Shown here: piece after piece, positions 1 to 10,780 of the stretch
How positions within the stretch are numbered: position 1 is the stretch's first letter
Layout of the letters: each line of letters starts with the position of its first letter
Assembly: GCA_022606135.1 (NCBI GenBank)
Contig: JABYQN010000003.1
Coordinates: forward strand, 1,488,001 to 1,552,000
Length of the DNA: 64,000 nucleotides
Reading direction: 5' to 3'
Source of the DNA: Fomes fomentarius
Taxonomy: Eukaryota > Basidiomycota > Agaricomycetes > Polyporales > Polyporaceae
Position numbers and translations under genes: made by a program
Notes under the pieces: model-generated
What the model saw: the letters and a program-made list of their open reading frames with translations, nothing else
Told to the model about the DNA's origin: nothing
The model's database searches: none

Positions 1-868
1 TCTGCGCTGCCTCCCTCGATGCTGCCCTCGCCGCTATGGTCTGTGCAATTGGCCGGTCGTCGTCATCGTCGTCATCCGATACACTTCGTGCTTGTGACGG
101 AGGTGCCGGGGTGGTATATGTGGTCTGCGTTTGCCATCCATCTGAACCCTGCCATCCCCCAAGAGCCTCGCCGCCTATTGACAAGCCTGCGATGGAGCGC
201 TCAAGACTGTGCGTGGGGCGGTCCAATGGGTTGAATGCAGCGGGCTCAGCCTTGGCCACTGAGCCATGAGAACCGGAGGAGAATGATGCCGTAGAGCTGT
301 GCGAGATATGGCCAACAGTACGGTTTGGTACTTCGGCGACGCTGGTGCGGCGTGCGGGCGGGGGTGAAGCAGGTTTGATAGGCTCGTCAGCGGCAGGGGT
401 AGGTGTTTCATCAGACTCGGGCTCTGTGGACTTCGGGTCTGGTGGTTCTTCCGTCTCTGTCGATATGCTCTCCCGAAAGCCGCGCGACAGAGGGGCTGCG
501 GCCGCGGCCGCGGCCTCTTCTGCTGCTGCTGCGGCCTCCGCAGCGTTGAACGCTGCGGTGTCAAGGGGATCGACCGAGTTCTCTTCCCGTGGTGGTCCAG
601 GTGCGGGTGCGGGTGTACTTTCTGCTTCGTGTTGCTCCTCTCGGTCATCCTGGAACCCACCAATATCGGCATCGGCAAAGGCGTTGTGCGTGACAGCGGT
701 AGGAGAGGTGCTACTCCCAAAGACGAATGCTTCTTCGTTGAATGAGGGCACTGTCTGACCGAAGCTTGCCCATGGATCTGGAGAACTGGACCGCGGTTTA
801 GCGAATGGATCCTCGAATGGGTTCTGCAACCCGTCTCGTGAGGGCAAAAGGTCGTCAAAGCCGTCCAT
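1..868 (-). CDS. VPS5: Probable Vps5/SNX1-like sorting nexin, N-terminal part (runs off left edge)
   Basis: The frame is open from ATG at 868 to the window edge, 289 codons, with no intron needed. It begins MDGFDDLL, followed by NPFEDPF and DPWASFG motifs. Then comes a long low-complexity region: a poly-Ala/Glu stretch near residues 110-125, acidic Ser/Thr/Pro-rich sequence, and an Asp run (SDDDDDDD) shortly before the edge. This matches my recollection of the disordered N-terminus of basidiomycete Vps5, the sorting nexin of retromer that tubulates endosomal membrane for retrieval to the Golgi. The diagnostic PX and BAR domains would lie beyond base 1, so the name is an inference. Another endosomal adaptor with a disordered N-terminus is the main alternative. 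It diverges from the tannase gene. Confidence 0.5.
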   Translation of the reverse strand, partial: MDGFDDLLPSRDGLQNPFEDPFAKPRSSSPDPWASFGQTVPSFNEEAFVFGSSTSPTAVTHNAFADADIGGFQDDREEQHEAESTPAPAPGPPREENSVDPLDTAAFNAAEAAAAAEEAAAAAAAPLSRGFRESISTETEEPPDPKSTEPESDETPTPAADEPIKPASPPPARRTSVAEVPNRTVGHISHSSTASFSSGSHGSVAKAEPAAFNPLDRPTHSLERSIAGLSIGGEALGGWQGSDGWQTQTTYTTPAPPSQARSVSDDDDDDDRPIAQTIAARAASREAAQ

Positions 869-1666
869 AGTAGAGTCAGCCTCAATGACCAAGCGCAGAA
901 GTGTGGGTTGAGCTACAGATGTCGATAGTTCGATCACAACCAGATAGACTCGGATACTTGCGCGCTGAGTTGTCTCTGCGCATGAGCGCCTACTTACAGT
1001 ACGATTACAAGTTACGGGTCGGGTTTATGGAGATCTGGATGAGCTTGTAGAATTACTTCCACCCAACCGTTTCCCTTTGGAATTGACACATACACTCATA
1101 TATTGTCAGACGGGAGTTTCCGATGGGTTGTCATCTCGCAGGACGGGTATTAATATTACGTCCTAGCACGACAGGCAACGGCCGAAGCTACCCCCCCAGA
1201 ACAGGCGTGGGATACTTATCGGTCTTCTGTTCTGGTCCTGAATAGTTTGGGAGATCGGACCGAAATCTGGGTAAGTCGGATACGTTACCCAGGTTGATGA
1301 GCCCTTTCGGAGTTTGTATATTTTTGTATCGGCCCTCCAGACCTGAATAGTTTGGTAAGTTGTCCGGAACAGGAGACCAATTCTGGCCCTATTCCCTAGG
1401 GAGCTGTTGCCATTGCCCGTCATGTAACCGAGGCTCCCAGGCCGGACCACCGTCGGGGATCACTGAGTGCCCGACGCTGAGTTGCATGCCGTGTTGGATC
1501 ACATCGCACTTTGTGCGTATTCAGTTTTACTTCGCGATGCGTAACTGATGCCGAGCGCGAGACGATCAACGGACCCCATGAAGAAGGCTCAAGGCTCAAG
1601 CCGCACTGCTACAAAAACCTCGTCGTTGCCCGGGCACCAGCCAGCCGACCAGTATTCTTGGCCAGC
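869..1666. promoter_or_regulatory. Divergent intergenic region between the sorting nexin and tannase genes
   Basis: 798 bases between two genes pointing away from each other, so it should hold both promoters. Short ORFs are present but none looks coding. It contains a 14-base direct repeat (1237-1250 and 1342-1355). An upstream in-frame extension of the tannase ORF (from 1511) lacks a signal peptide and is not taken as coding. Confidence 0.5.
1237..1355 (+). repeat. 14-bp direct repeat pair, cctgaatagtttgg
   Basis: The word cctgaatagtttgg occurs at 1237-1250 and again at 1342-1355, 105 bases apart, upstream of the secreted tannase gene. It could be a paired regulatory site or a trace of local duplication. 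No function is known. Confidence 0.6.
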
Positions 1667-3355
1667 ATGCGGGTTGGTATTCTTCTCCAAGCCGCCTCCT
1701 CCCTCTTTCTCGGGGTCCACGCCCTCCACTGTTCCGTCGATGCCCTACAGCGCGCCTTGCCTTCCAATGCGACCGTCCTCTCTGCCGTTCCCGTCGAGAG
1801 CAATGGTACTTTTGGACAAGGCGCGGCAGATCTGGGGTTCCCAACCAATCCAACCAACCTTCCTGCTCTTTGCGCCGTTTACGTGAACGTGACTTCGTCC
1901 AGCACCTCTTCCTTTAGATTTGGTCTTTTCCTCCCATTATCATGGAACCACCGATTTTTAGCTGTCGGCAATGGAGGCTTCGGTGGTGGAGTAAATTGGT
2001 TGGACATGGTATGGCTGATCTTTGCGCTCTCTTACCATCCCGACTGGTTCGGCGCTTACAATTTTGTTCAGGGAGCTGGTGTCGGCTACGGATTTGCGGT
2101 TGTGTCTACGGACACCGGCCACAATTCCACTGCAGGAGATGGCTCTTGGGCCAAGGATGCACCTGAAGTGATCAACGATTGGGGTTTCCGCTCAATTCAC
2201 GGTTCGGTCGAGCTGGCAAAGAAACTCACCACCGCCTTCTACGGCTCCCAGATCAAGTTCTCCTACTACTCGGGATGCTCCACAGGAGGGAGACAGGGCA
2301 TTCGCAACGCCCAGCTCTTCCCCGAAGACTTCGATGGCATCCTGGCGGGCGCTCCTGCATGGTGGACGTCGCATCTGCAAACCTGGACCACGAAGCTCGG
2401 CACCTACAACCTCCCGCTTGACGGGTCCAACCACATCCCACCGACCCTCTTCAACATCATCGGCACCGAAGTCCTCAAGCAATGCGACCCGCAAGACGGC
2501 CTCACCGACAACATCATCTCCGACCCGCTCGGCTGCAACTTCAACCCCGAAACCCTCCTCTGCACCCCTACCTCCAACAGCAGCGCCTGCCTGACACCCG
2601 ACCAGCTCTCCACTCTCTACAAAATCTATTCGCCGTATGTCGACACCAACGTCACTTTCGTCTTCCCCGGCCTCGCTCTCGGCTCCGAAGCCCAGTGGAT
2701 CGTCCTCCTCGGCGAATTGAACGGCGAACCCAACAGCTTGGGCAACGACTACATTCGCTTTTTCCTCGGCCTCAGCGACTTCCAGTCGCAGGACTTCGAC
2801 TTCAGCATCGTCCAGCTCGCCGATCGCCTCGACCCTGGCAACGCCACTGCGGACGCGTTCGACATGTCCGCGTTCAAGCAGCGCGGCGGCAAGCTGCTGC
2901 ACTATCACGGCTGGGCGGACGCACTCATCTCGACGGGGTCGAGTCTGTACTTCTACAACCACGTCGCGCAAGCCCTGCTGCCGAAGGGCATCACCCTCGA
3001 CGACTGGTACCGCTTCTTCCTCGTCCCAGGCATGCAGCACTGCGCGGGCTCCCCACCGGACGTCAACGCATCGTGGTACTTCGCCGGTGCCAACCAAGCC
3101 GGCGCTCTGGGGACCGGGGTACACAGTGTACCCGGGTTCGAGGACGGCAGGCACGACGCGTTGCTGGCGTTGATGGAATGGGTGGAGGAAGGAAGAGTGG
3201 TAGAGGAGATCGTGGCGACGAAGTTTACGGATGATGATGCCACGAAGGGCGTAGAGAGGCAGAGGCCACTGTGCGCGTTCCCGAAGCAGGCGGCATTCAA
3301 GGGAAGTGGAGATGTGAACGTTGCGGAGAACTGGGAGTGTAGGGGTTTATTCTGA
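1667..3355 (+). CDS. Secreted tannase / feruloyl esterase family protein
   Basis: Single exon, 562 residues. The ATG at 1667 is chosen because it opens a signal peptide (MRVGILLQAASSLFLGVHA); the ORF extends upstream to 1511 without one. Family hallmarks: GNGGFGGG, then STDTGHNS, then the nucleophile motif GCSTGGRQG (Ser205 next to Cys204), Asp418 in HYHGWADAL, and His458 next to Cys459 in PGMQHCAGSP. The two Cys flanking Ser and His form the CS-D-HC disulfide typical of this fold. CDPQDGLTDNIISDP resembles the family's calcium loop. Several N-glycosylation sequons fit secretion. Such enzymes cleave gallic esters (tannase) or hydroxycinnamate-arabinose esters (feruloyl esterase B); sequence alone does not decide. 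Having no intron is unusual beside its neighbours. Confidence 0.93.
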   Translation: MRVGILLQAASSLFLGVHALHCSVDALQRALPSNATVLSAVPVESNGTFGQGAADLGFPTNPTNLPALCAVYVNVTSSSTSSFRFGLFLPLSWNHRFLAVGNGGFGGGVNWLDMVWLIFALSYHPDWFGAYNFVQGAGVGYGFAVVSTDTGHNSTAGDGSWAKDAPEVINDWGFRSIHGSVELAKKLTTAFYGSQIKFSYYSGCSTGGRQGIRNAQLFPEDFDGILAGAPAWWTSHLQTWTTKLGTYNLPLDGSNHIPPTLFNIIGTEVLKQCDPQDGLTDNIISDPLGCNFNPETLLCTPTSNSSACLTPDQLSTLYKIYSPYVDTNVTFVFPGLALGSEAQWIVLLGELNGEPNSLGNDYIRFFLGLSDFQSQDFDFSIVQLADRLDPGNATADAFDMSAFKQRGGKLLHYHGWADALISTGSSLYFYNHVAQALLPKGITLDDWYRFFLVPGMQHCAGSPPDVNASWYFAGANQAGALGTGVHSVPGFEDGRHDALLALMEWVEEGRVVEEIVATKFTDDDATKGVERQRPLCAFPKQAAFKGSGDVNVAENWECRGLF

Positions 3356-3872
3356 GGTGTGGGATGGCGTAGTGGAGATGGAATCCCTGGACACGACGGT
3401 CTCATATCGCAGAAGCATTGTACGCAGTCATCCCACATCAATCCATTGATAACTTGAACTTGTTGCCAACCACGCATTACTACTAGCAACCGCGCGGGCA
3501 GAGCCTGAGCCCACGAGTTGAGCCAATCGTTCTCGCAAAAGGTTGTTACTATACTAGATGAGTTGGCGCCTTTCGGCATGATGCAATGGCTAACCCAATT
3601 TATTCTCCGTCCAACCACCCATGCAGCCAGTTTGCTCCCCATCTATACACGTGTCATGAAAGTGTGGACCGGAACTTAACGTGTATTATGATGTATTTCC
3701 GACTCGAGCAATGGACGCCCAGTTACAGGATTGCCCCGAGAGATATATAACATAGTGTATCCGCGTCTATGTCCGGTCGACTTCGGGAGCACGAGCGGGT
3801 ACAATATCCCTCGCATATCTATAAAACAAATACTACGACATCCACCCCTGACATTCAGCCTACCGGGGTTTA
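3356..3872. other. Convergent intergenic spacer, no gene seen
   Basis: 517 bases between the 3' ends of the tannase gene (+) and MPE1 (-). It presumably holds both 3' UTRs and polyadenylation signals. Only short shadow ORFs are present. Confidence 0.6.
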
Positions 3873-6059
3873 TCACTCCCAGTACCGCGCCGCCTTCGCA
3901 TCCCCTTGCTGTACTCCCGAAATCTCCAAGAAGTCCGACGGACGATCCCGCTTGAGTGTCCTCCTCCGGTTGTTCAACGGCAGCCGCTGGTACGCTGAGT
4001 CCTGGCCAGCCGGCTGCTGGTTCGGGAACGGGTTCGTCCACTGCCTGAAATCCTGCATGGGCATGCTCCCGCCCATGCCTCCCGCAGGTACGCCGCCCAC
4101 GCCTCCGCCCATCGCACCCATGCCCATGCCCGCCCCAACACCCATGTTACCCGCCATGGTGAACGACTGCGCGGCAGCCATAGCGGCAACGGCCTGTGCC
4201 TGCTGGAGCTCCATCTGGAGCTGTTGGTGCTTGAGCTGGGCCTGCTGGCGGACCTGCGCGGGGAGCGAGGTGTTGTTGAGCATCACTTGGAGCTGCTGGA
4301 TTTGCGCCTGGAGCTGGGTGAGGATCTGCGACATGTCCACCTGCGCATCGCTGTAGAAGCCCTCGTCGCCCTCGCCGCCATTTGCGCCTTCGCCTGCCTT
4401 CTGTATCTATGAGGATTGCGTGTGTGGGTGATTGCGCGAACGAGAAGATGAAGGTACGGAGAAGACATTTGATTGAGGGTATGATCAATGTTCGGATACT
4501 CACCTTGTCCCCGTCGGCACTCCCGCCTTCTCCTTGGGTCTTCCCATCTTCGCCTGCGGCCTTCTCTCGGTCCTGCCTGTCAGCTTTCTCCGCTTCCTGC
4601 CTGCTCCTCTCCATCTCCGCATCGACATACTCATGCACCCGCGCGCGCATGGGCTTGTCAGTGATCAGCTTGTCCAAACTTGGGATCTTGCGCGCACAGT
4701 TCGGGCAAAGGAAATCGCGCTCCAGCAGGTGTGTCTGCACGCACTCCTCGCAGTAGAGCGTGCCGCAACATGGAGTCTTGACCGCGTCCCGGAAGAGCTT
4801 CCCGTCAATAGGACAGGCGAGCGTGGAGTCGGAGGGTGACCGTTCTCGGATGTCGGCCTCCGTGAGGCCCTTGTGTCGGGATACTTGCTTCTGCCATGAT
4901 GCTCTGTATGCGGGATGAGTGGGAATGATACATGAAAGGTATGCGGGACGACGTACGAATCTGGCTGCGCCACAACGTAACCTCCCTCAGGAGTAACCAT
5001 GACACCTTGGCCGAGCGGGCCTGTGGTGGGATTGTCCACGGCCTTGAGGAAGCTCCGAGGGATACCTGTGGTACGCTTGATGCGGGGTCGGTTGTCGTAA
5101 TCCTTGTCATTATTCGTAGGGCAATCCTGAATCCAATGACCTTACAGCGCCACATGAGTATTCTGCGATGACGCAGGAGTACACCTCGCACGCACCTTTC
5201 TGCCCACACCTATAGCAGACATAACTCGGTGGCAGTGGTCGGTCGGATTGATGATGTAAATGTTGGAAGGGCTTGCCTCCTCGAGGAGCACCGCCGCGGG
5301 GGTGTTGTATACGCGAACAGCACTATGTGAATCACAGGCAGGAACGAACGATGGAACAAAATTCATTAGAACATATGCTACTACGCAAACAAGAGACAGC
5401 GCGTGCGCGCGACACCAACTGTGACATCTTTTCCTGGGCCTCCTCCCAGTTCGCAGTTTGTGCTTGGAACATGGCAGCCATAGCAGCGGCTTCGTCTTCC
5501 GGAGTGGCTGCTGTACCTGATATAGGGACCTGGAGGAGAGGTGAGCCGAGGGAGCCGAGAACTCAGAACGAGACATACTGGTGGCGGAGGTCTTTCCACT
5601 GTTTTCGCATCCTCTTTTGGCTCCCTGCCGTCGAAGCGTTTCGACATGTTACCACCCGCCCTGTTATGCCACGAACCACCGCCTGCTGAGGATTTGCCCG
5701 CAGAGTCTGCTGAGGCCTGTGCAGGCCCCGCACCAAGGTACCTTCCTACCGAACCCCTACCGGGACGGGAAGGCACCCGCTTCACGACCACAGAAGAGGA
5801 ACGAGGGATAACTTGAGAGTCGTCCTTGTACTCTGCGCATATAGCCACATAAGACCCATGCACCCATACACTCACTAACGTGCGACCAACCTTCTCCGGT
5901 ACTATCGAGTACGACAAGGTCAAAGTCATTGGCCTTACTAAGGTTATTGGCTAAGATGATCTCTTTCTTCAGGTCGAACACAGAGATGCCAGTGCCGTCG
6001 AAGGTCACCCGAGACTCTTCCCTTTGGGACTTGAATTTGTAGAAGACGGACGATGCCAT
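3873..6059 (-). CDS. MPE1: Mpe1/RBBP6-type cleavage and polyadenylation factor subunit
   Basis: Seven exons: 6059-5891, 5832-5579, 5529-5416, 5322-5196, 5140-4957, 4903-4504, 4400-3873, giving 591 residues; all phases close. The N-terminus (MASSVFYKFKSQREE) is a DWNN ubiquitin-like domain, about residues 1-78. A CCHC zinc knuckle follows (C215-x2-C218-x4-H223-x4-C228). A RING/U-box lies near 313-355 (ACPIDGKLFRDAV, CCGTLYCEEC, CPNC). The tail has a Gln-rich helical stretch and a Gly/Met-rich stretch. Mpe1 belongs to the nuclear pre-mRNA cleavage and polyadenylation factor and helps activate the endonuclease and poly(A) polymerase modules; RBBP6 is the animal counterpart. It shares a 384-base divergent promoter with ERG4. 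Confidence 0.95.
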
Positions 6060-6443
6060 GGGGTGAAGACAAATGGATTAATCAGCCCGCCGCTCTAGTA
6101 ATACACCGTGTGTGCAGAGGGCGAATCGTGTGTGGAGGATGGAGGGGAAGTGTGGAAGACGACGTGGAGTGCAATGAGCAACTGGTTGGCAATGGTGCAG
6201 ACCTCGTGCAGACTTCCGTCGACCGGACAGCCCGCCGAATGGCCGATGCCGAGTCGGGGAGAACGTCGGAGATAACTTAGAAGCGGAACGGTCACGGACA
6301 CGTGCAGCTTCGCGCTCTCGGGACCCGCAAGGCGCCGCGCTTCGGAGAATGATGCAAGGCTTTTGACTGGTCGAACGATCCTGGTATTTCCTAGAGGCGT
6401 CGACACGCGACTGGCTTGTCCCTCTTCCTCTTCATCGACCACA
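6060..6443. promoter_or_regulatory. Divergent promoter region MPE1 / ERG4
   Basis: 384 bases separate the two start codons and must serve both genes. I see no TATA box. The ERG4 side has a pyrimidine-rich stretch (cttgtccctcttcctcttc) just before the ATG, as is common at fungal transcription starts. Confidence 0.55.
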
Positions 6444-8179
6444 ATGGCAGGCGCGGAGAACGGCCTCAGGCAGCGCAACGTCAACAACCTCCAGGTCTCG
6501 CGCGTGGTCCTACCTACCGCGGAGGGCATCAAGCGCGACAAGGAACTCGACAAGCATACCGAGTACGTCCGCAGTCACGCTCTTCCCCCTCCCCTGCTTA
6601 CACCCCACACCCAAGGTATGAATTTGGTGGACCAGGGGGCGTCGTCGCCATCATGACCGGCTTTCCAATCCTGATGTACTACCTCTGGATATGCCTGGTA
6701 TACTACGACGGGCAGCTAGTACATCCCACCTCGGTCGACGACATCCAACCCTTCCTCTGGCGCATGTGGGAGCACATTCGCGAGGTATGTCTGACGACTT
6801 CCTAGACTGTGTGCTATCTTGTCCAACATGTCCGCAGGGTGCGAGCCCTAATCTCTACGCGTGGAAAGTCTATACGGGCCTCATCGTATACCAGCTCGCC
6901 CTCGCGTGGGTTGTACCCGGTTACATGCAAGAAGGTCTCCCAGTCCCCTCACTCAACTACAAGACCCTCATGTACAAGTGCAACGCTATTGGCTGCATCT
7001 ACATCACCATGATCACTGCCGCCGCCTTGCACTACTTCAACGTCTTCCGTTTGACGGCCATCATCGACAACTTCGGACACCTCATGACTGTCGCCATGAT
7101 TTACGGCTTTGGCGTGTCGCTCTTCATGTACTCCATCACCGTCGCGACCGGGAACCAAATCCGCATGTCAGGCAACTTCATATACGATGTCTTCATGGGC
7201 GCGTGCTTAAACCCCCGCATCGGTCCCGTCGACCTCAAGATGTGGCTTGAGGTCCGCATTCCGTGGGTCATCGTGTTCTTCATGTCCGTCTCGGGTGCGT
7301 GCAAGCAGTACGAGCAGTTTGGCTATGTAACTCCGGTCCGTCCCTTCATTCTTTCGCACCAGACATGACCTAATGCGGAAGCGCAGAACATGGCATTCAT
7401 GGTTCTTGCGACATGGCTTTACCTCAACGCCTGCGGCAAGGGTGAAGAATTGATTCCTCAGACTTGGGACATGTTCCACGAGAAATGGGGTTTCCTTGTC
7501 ATCTTCTGGAACTTTGCCGGTGTACCGTTCGTGCGTATCTTCTCTCTCTTTTTCATGGTGCAACGCGTTGATTTCAGTCCTCGCTAGTCGTACATCTACT
7601 CTGTTGTTTACATGGCCACGCACGATCCGTCGAAGTACCGGTTCTCGACGCCTACCTACGTCGCTCTCTATATTACGCTCCTCACCGCGTATTACATCTG
7701 GGACACCGCAATGTCGCAAAAGAGTCGCTTCAAAATGCAGAATCAGGGCGTGACGACCTACCGCAGGACTTTCCCTCAGCTCCCATGGGGCACCGTCGAA
7801 AACCCGACCTTCATCCAGACCGCGCACGGTAACCGCCTCCTTACCGACGGCTGGTGGCGCTATTCCCGCAAGCCCGTACGTCTTCTTTGTTTTGCGTACT
7901 CATCTCACTAATAATGTTTGGGTTCCGCTTGCTGTTACCTTCTCACATCGATGCATGCGCCCACCGCAGAATTACGTCGCGGACTGGATTATGGCGTTAA
8001 CATGGGGCCTCGTCCAGGGGCCGTGCTCGATCATCCCCTACTTCTACTCCGTCTTTTTCATCACGGTTCTCATTCACCGCTGCGGCCGCGACTTTGAGCG
8101 GTGCGCAAAGAAGTACGGCAAGGACTGGGACCGCTACTGCTCCATCGTCAAGTACAAGTTCATCCCTGGCATCTACTGA
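6444..8179 (+). CDS. ERG4: Delta(24(24(1)))-sterol reductase, Erg4
   Basis: Six exons: 6444-6562, 6616-6784, 6838-7335, 7387-7530, 7588-7875, 7970-8179, giving 475 residues. It is a polytopic membrane protein of the ERG4/ERG24 sterol reductase family. The conserved C-terminal signature [19 protein letters not shown] spans the last intron, and the LPWGTVENP motif lies shortly before it. It uses NADPH to reduce the C24(28) double bond in the last step of ergosterol synthesis at the endoplasmic reticulum. The end of the protein (YGKDWDRYC) matches the family. The related Erg24 C14-reductase is less likely. The ARE2 gene, which stores the product as ester, lies about 13 kb downstream. Confidence 0.95.
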
Positions 8180-8847
8180 GCGGCGCGTCGGCCACGCTTG
8201 CTTTACGATTTACGCATCTTGATGACTCGTGTATACCTGCATAGCTGCCCTCTAGTGGGTCGGCCAAAAGAAGCCTCTGTGGGAGGTAATAATGACATCT
8301 GGGATCTTGGCACTCAGTCAACGATTACCTCAAGCTGACAAGCTGCTATGCTACATCATACTTGTTGTGGGTACATTGTTCCTGTGCTTTTTGACGCATG
8401 GTACGTTGTGCGCTCGTGAAATCAATAATCCATGTATGCTGCAACGCCTAGGGTTCCAATCGGGCGCTTGGTCAATCGGGTTAAGCGCCCCATCGGATGG
8501 ACTCGCCTCTCAAGTGTGTGACCGCATCGGACGATACACTCGGAGAAGCATATAACCCTACGTGCACTGCCCAAGAAATTCCCTCTGCCAAAGCCATGGG
8601 AGGTTTTACCTATCCCCGCGTCCTTTGTCCCGGCCTCTGTCCTGGAGGCGCTCTGCGGAAAGTTAAGACCGCCCCAAAAGATCTCACGCCTTTCACAGGC
8701 CAGGTTTCCTGGGGTCATGCACGTAGTGTAAGCTAGGCATACGGAACTTAATGTCGGAGCCGTCTCTTGACAAGAGGTTGACTTTGACTCGACCATCCAC
8801 CCACCCACTAGATCAAGCTCAAGCCTCACCATCCTCCGCTCCGTACG
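8180..8847. other. Intergenic spacer upstream of the epoxide hydrolase
   Basis: 668 bases between two tandem + genes. It should hold the ERG4 3' UTR and the epoxide hydrolase promoter. I see no TATA box, repeat or convincing ORF. Confidence 0.5.
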
Positions 8848-10480
8848 ATGGCTGGCCGCGAGAAGCCTTTCACCCTTGCTATTGCAGACGAAGACCTCAA
8901 CTTTCTCCAGGAGAAGTTAAAGCTCTGTCGCCTACCCGACGAGGTTGATGACGCAGGATGGGATTATGGTGTCCCTCTTGCAGACATTTGCCGCCTTGTC
9001 AGCCGTTGGAAGGACGGCTTCGACTGGCGAGCCACCGAAGCAGAGCTAAACCAGCTTCCGATGTTCATCAGGGAAATAGATGTCGATGGTTTCGGCACGC
9101 TCGACATTCACTACGTCCACCGGAAGAGCGCTGCCAAGAACGCCATCCCTCTGCTCTTCGTCCACGGCTGTGAGTCAACGTAGGCTTCTTGACCTGCCAC
9201 TCAAACGTTCTTCTCATCAGATTGCTTCTTCAGGGCCCGGCAGCTTCCTCGAGGTGCGGAAGATCTTACCCCTACTGACGTCCGTATCCCCGGAGCACCC
9301 TTCCTTCCATGTTGTGGCACCGAGTCTGCCCGGGTTTGCCTTCTCAGGGGCTCCTCATAAGCCTGGCTTCGCAGGATCGCAGTATGCTGAGGTTAAGAAC
9401 TCTTCTGTCTGGCCATGAACTACGCGTGACGATGCTAGCTCAGGTTCTGAACAAGTTGATGGCGTCTCTCGGGTACGAGCAATACGGTAAGTCCGGACTC
9501 GTAACATTGCTACGCGATGCTGATAGGATGTGGGCTCTTCCTCGGATTACAGTGTATCAGGGCGGTGACTTTGGCCACACGGTATTCACGACTCGTTCGT
9601 GGTTTGTCTCTCCGGCCGTTGATCTTTGGAGCAGATCGGACTATACGCCGTCAACAAGTACGGCCACGAACACATCAAAGCATGGCACTCCAACATGCCC
9701 GTGTACGTGCCTCCGCACTGGAAGATGCGCATGATGTCTTGATCTTGTCCCTCTTTAATAGATATCGATTCCCGTCGTTCTGGTCGAATCCACTCCTCTT
9801 CCTCCAATTGCTCACCATGCCCATAAACAAGCAGATCAGCGCCCCGCTCAACGATGCAATGCGGACGTTCAAGAGAGAAATGGGTTACTTCGCCGTCCAG
9901 TCGACCAAGCCACAGACAATCGGTTACAGTTTCGCGGACTCACCAGTCGGGCTCCTCGCGTGGATTTACGAGAAGCTCGTGAAGATCTCGGACGCGTACC
10001 CATGGACCGACGACGAAGGTGATTCTTCCTCATACAGTTTTGTGCGATTCCCAGAGTAAACTACGGACTTCGACAGTGCTCGAATGGGTCTCCATATATT
10101 GGTTCTCGCGTGCCGGCCCAGCTGCATCGTGCCGAATCTACTACGAGATGACCGGCGGAGGCACCGCTCCTGACGTGTATGGAGACACAGCCTGGACGTC
10201 CGTCCCCCTCGGCGTGTCCTACTTTCCCCGAGAGCCGATTCGCTTCCCCCAATCGTACGTCGTGACGTATGGTAGCATTTTGCGCACTGTTGAACTCATT
10301 CACGTCCCGGACTGCAGTTGGACGAGTATGATCGGGAAGCTCGTCTTTGAGGCGAAGCACGACAAGGGTGGACACTTCGCGGCGCACGAGCAACCAGAGC
10401 TCCTTGTCGGAGACCTGCGAAGAATGTTTGGGCAGGGCGGACCTGCGTTTGGCGTCGTGCCGGGCAAAGACGGGTATTGA
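8848..10480 (+). CDS. Microsomal-type epoxide hydrolase (alpha/beta hydrolase, EHN domain)
   Basis: Eight exons: 8848-9169, 9234-9391, 9444-9486, 9553-9581, 9635-9702, 9762-10018, 10077-10254, 10318-10480, giving 405 residues. The N-terminal EHN region is followed by the oxyanion motif HGWPGSFLEV (joined over intron 1). The nucleophile Asp is in QGGDFGH, and the catalytic His in GGHFAAHEQPELLVGDLR. Such enzymes hydrolyse epoxides to diols; roles include detoxification and secondary metabolism. Weak point: the intron at 9582-9634 needs a poor donor (gtattc) and drops several residues usually present after the nucleophile. The other donor there (gttcgt at 9593) breaks the frame. The remaining junctions are good. 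It converges on the TRP channel gene. Confidence 0.85.
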
Positions 10481-10780
10481 CAGAACTGAGAGTTTGAACT
10501 CGTCCAATCAAACTCCCGCCATAAAAACCGGCCCGCGACAGTCTATAGGCATGCAAAGCATCGCAGTCACTATTTACTATGGCACAGGAAGCTCAACGTT
10601 TCTCTGGGTTTCCGTAGTACTTGCACGCAATCTGTCGTTGAGTACATGCAATGCCACCATTAGAAAGATCGTGATAAGAATGAGAGAAAGCGAGATAAGT
10701 CCGCAAGGACTAGTTTTCCCTACATCCAACATTGAAACGTGTGACGGTCCTCTCTACGGTTTCAACTTCCCAACACCTCT

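Noticed and set aside
1511..1666. Upstream in-frame extension of the tannase ORF
   Set aside because: Adds 52 residues before a clear signal peptide; true start is 1667.
2192..3154. 320-codon ORF on the minus strand
   Set aside because: Exact antisense shadow of the tannase coding region; arises from its strong C-rich third positions.
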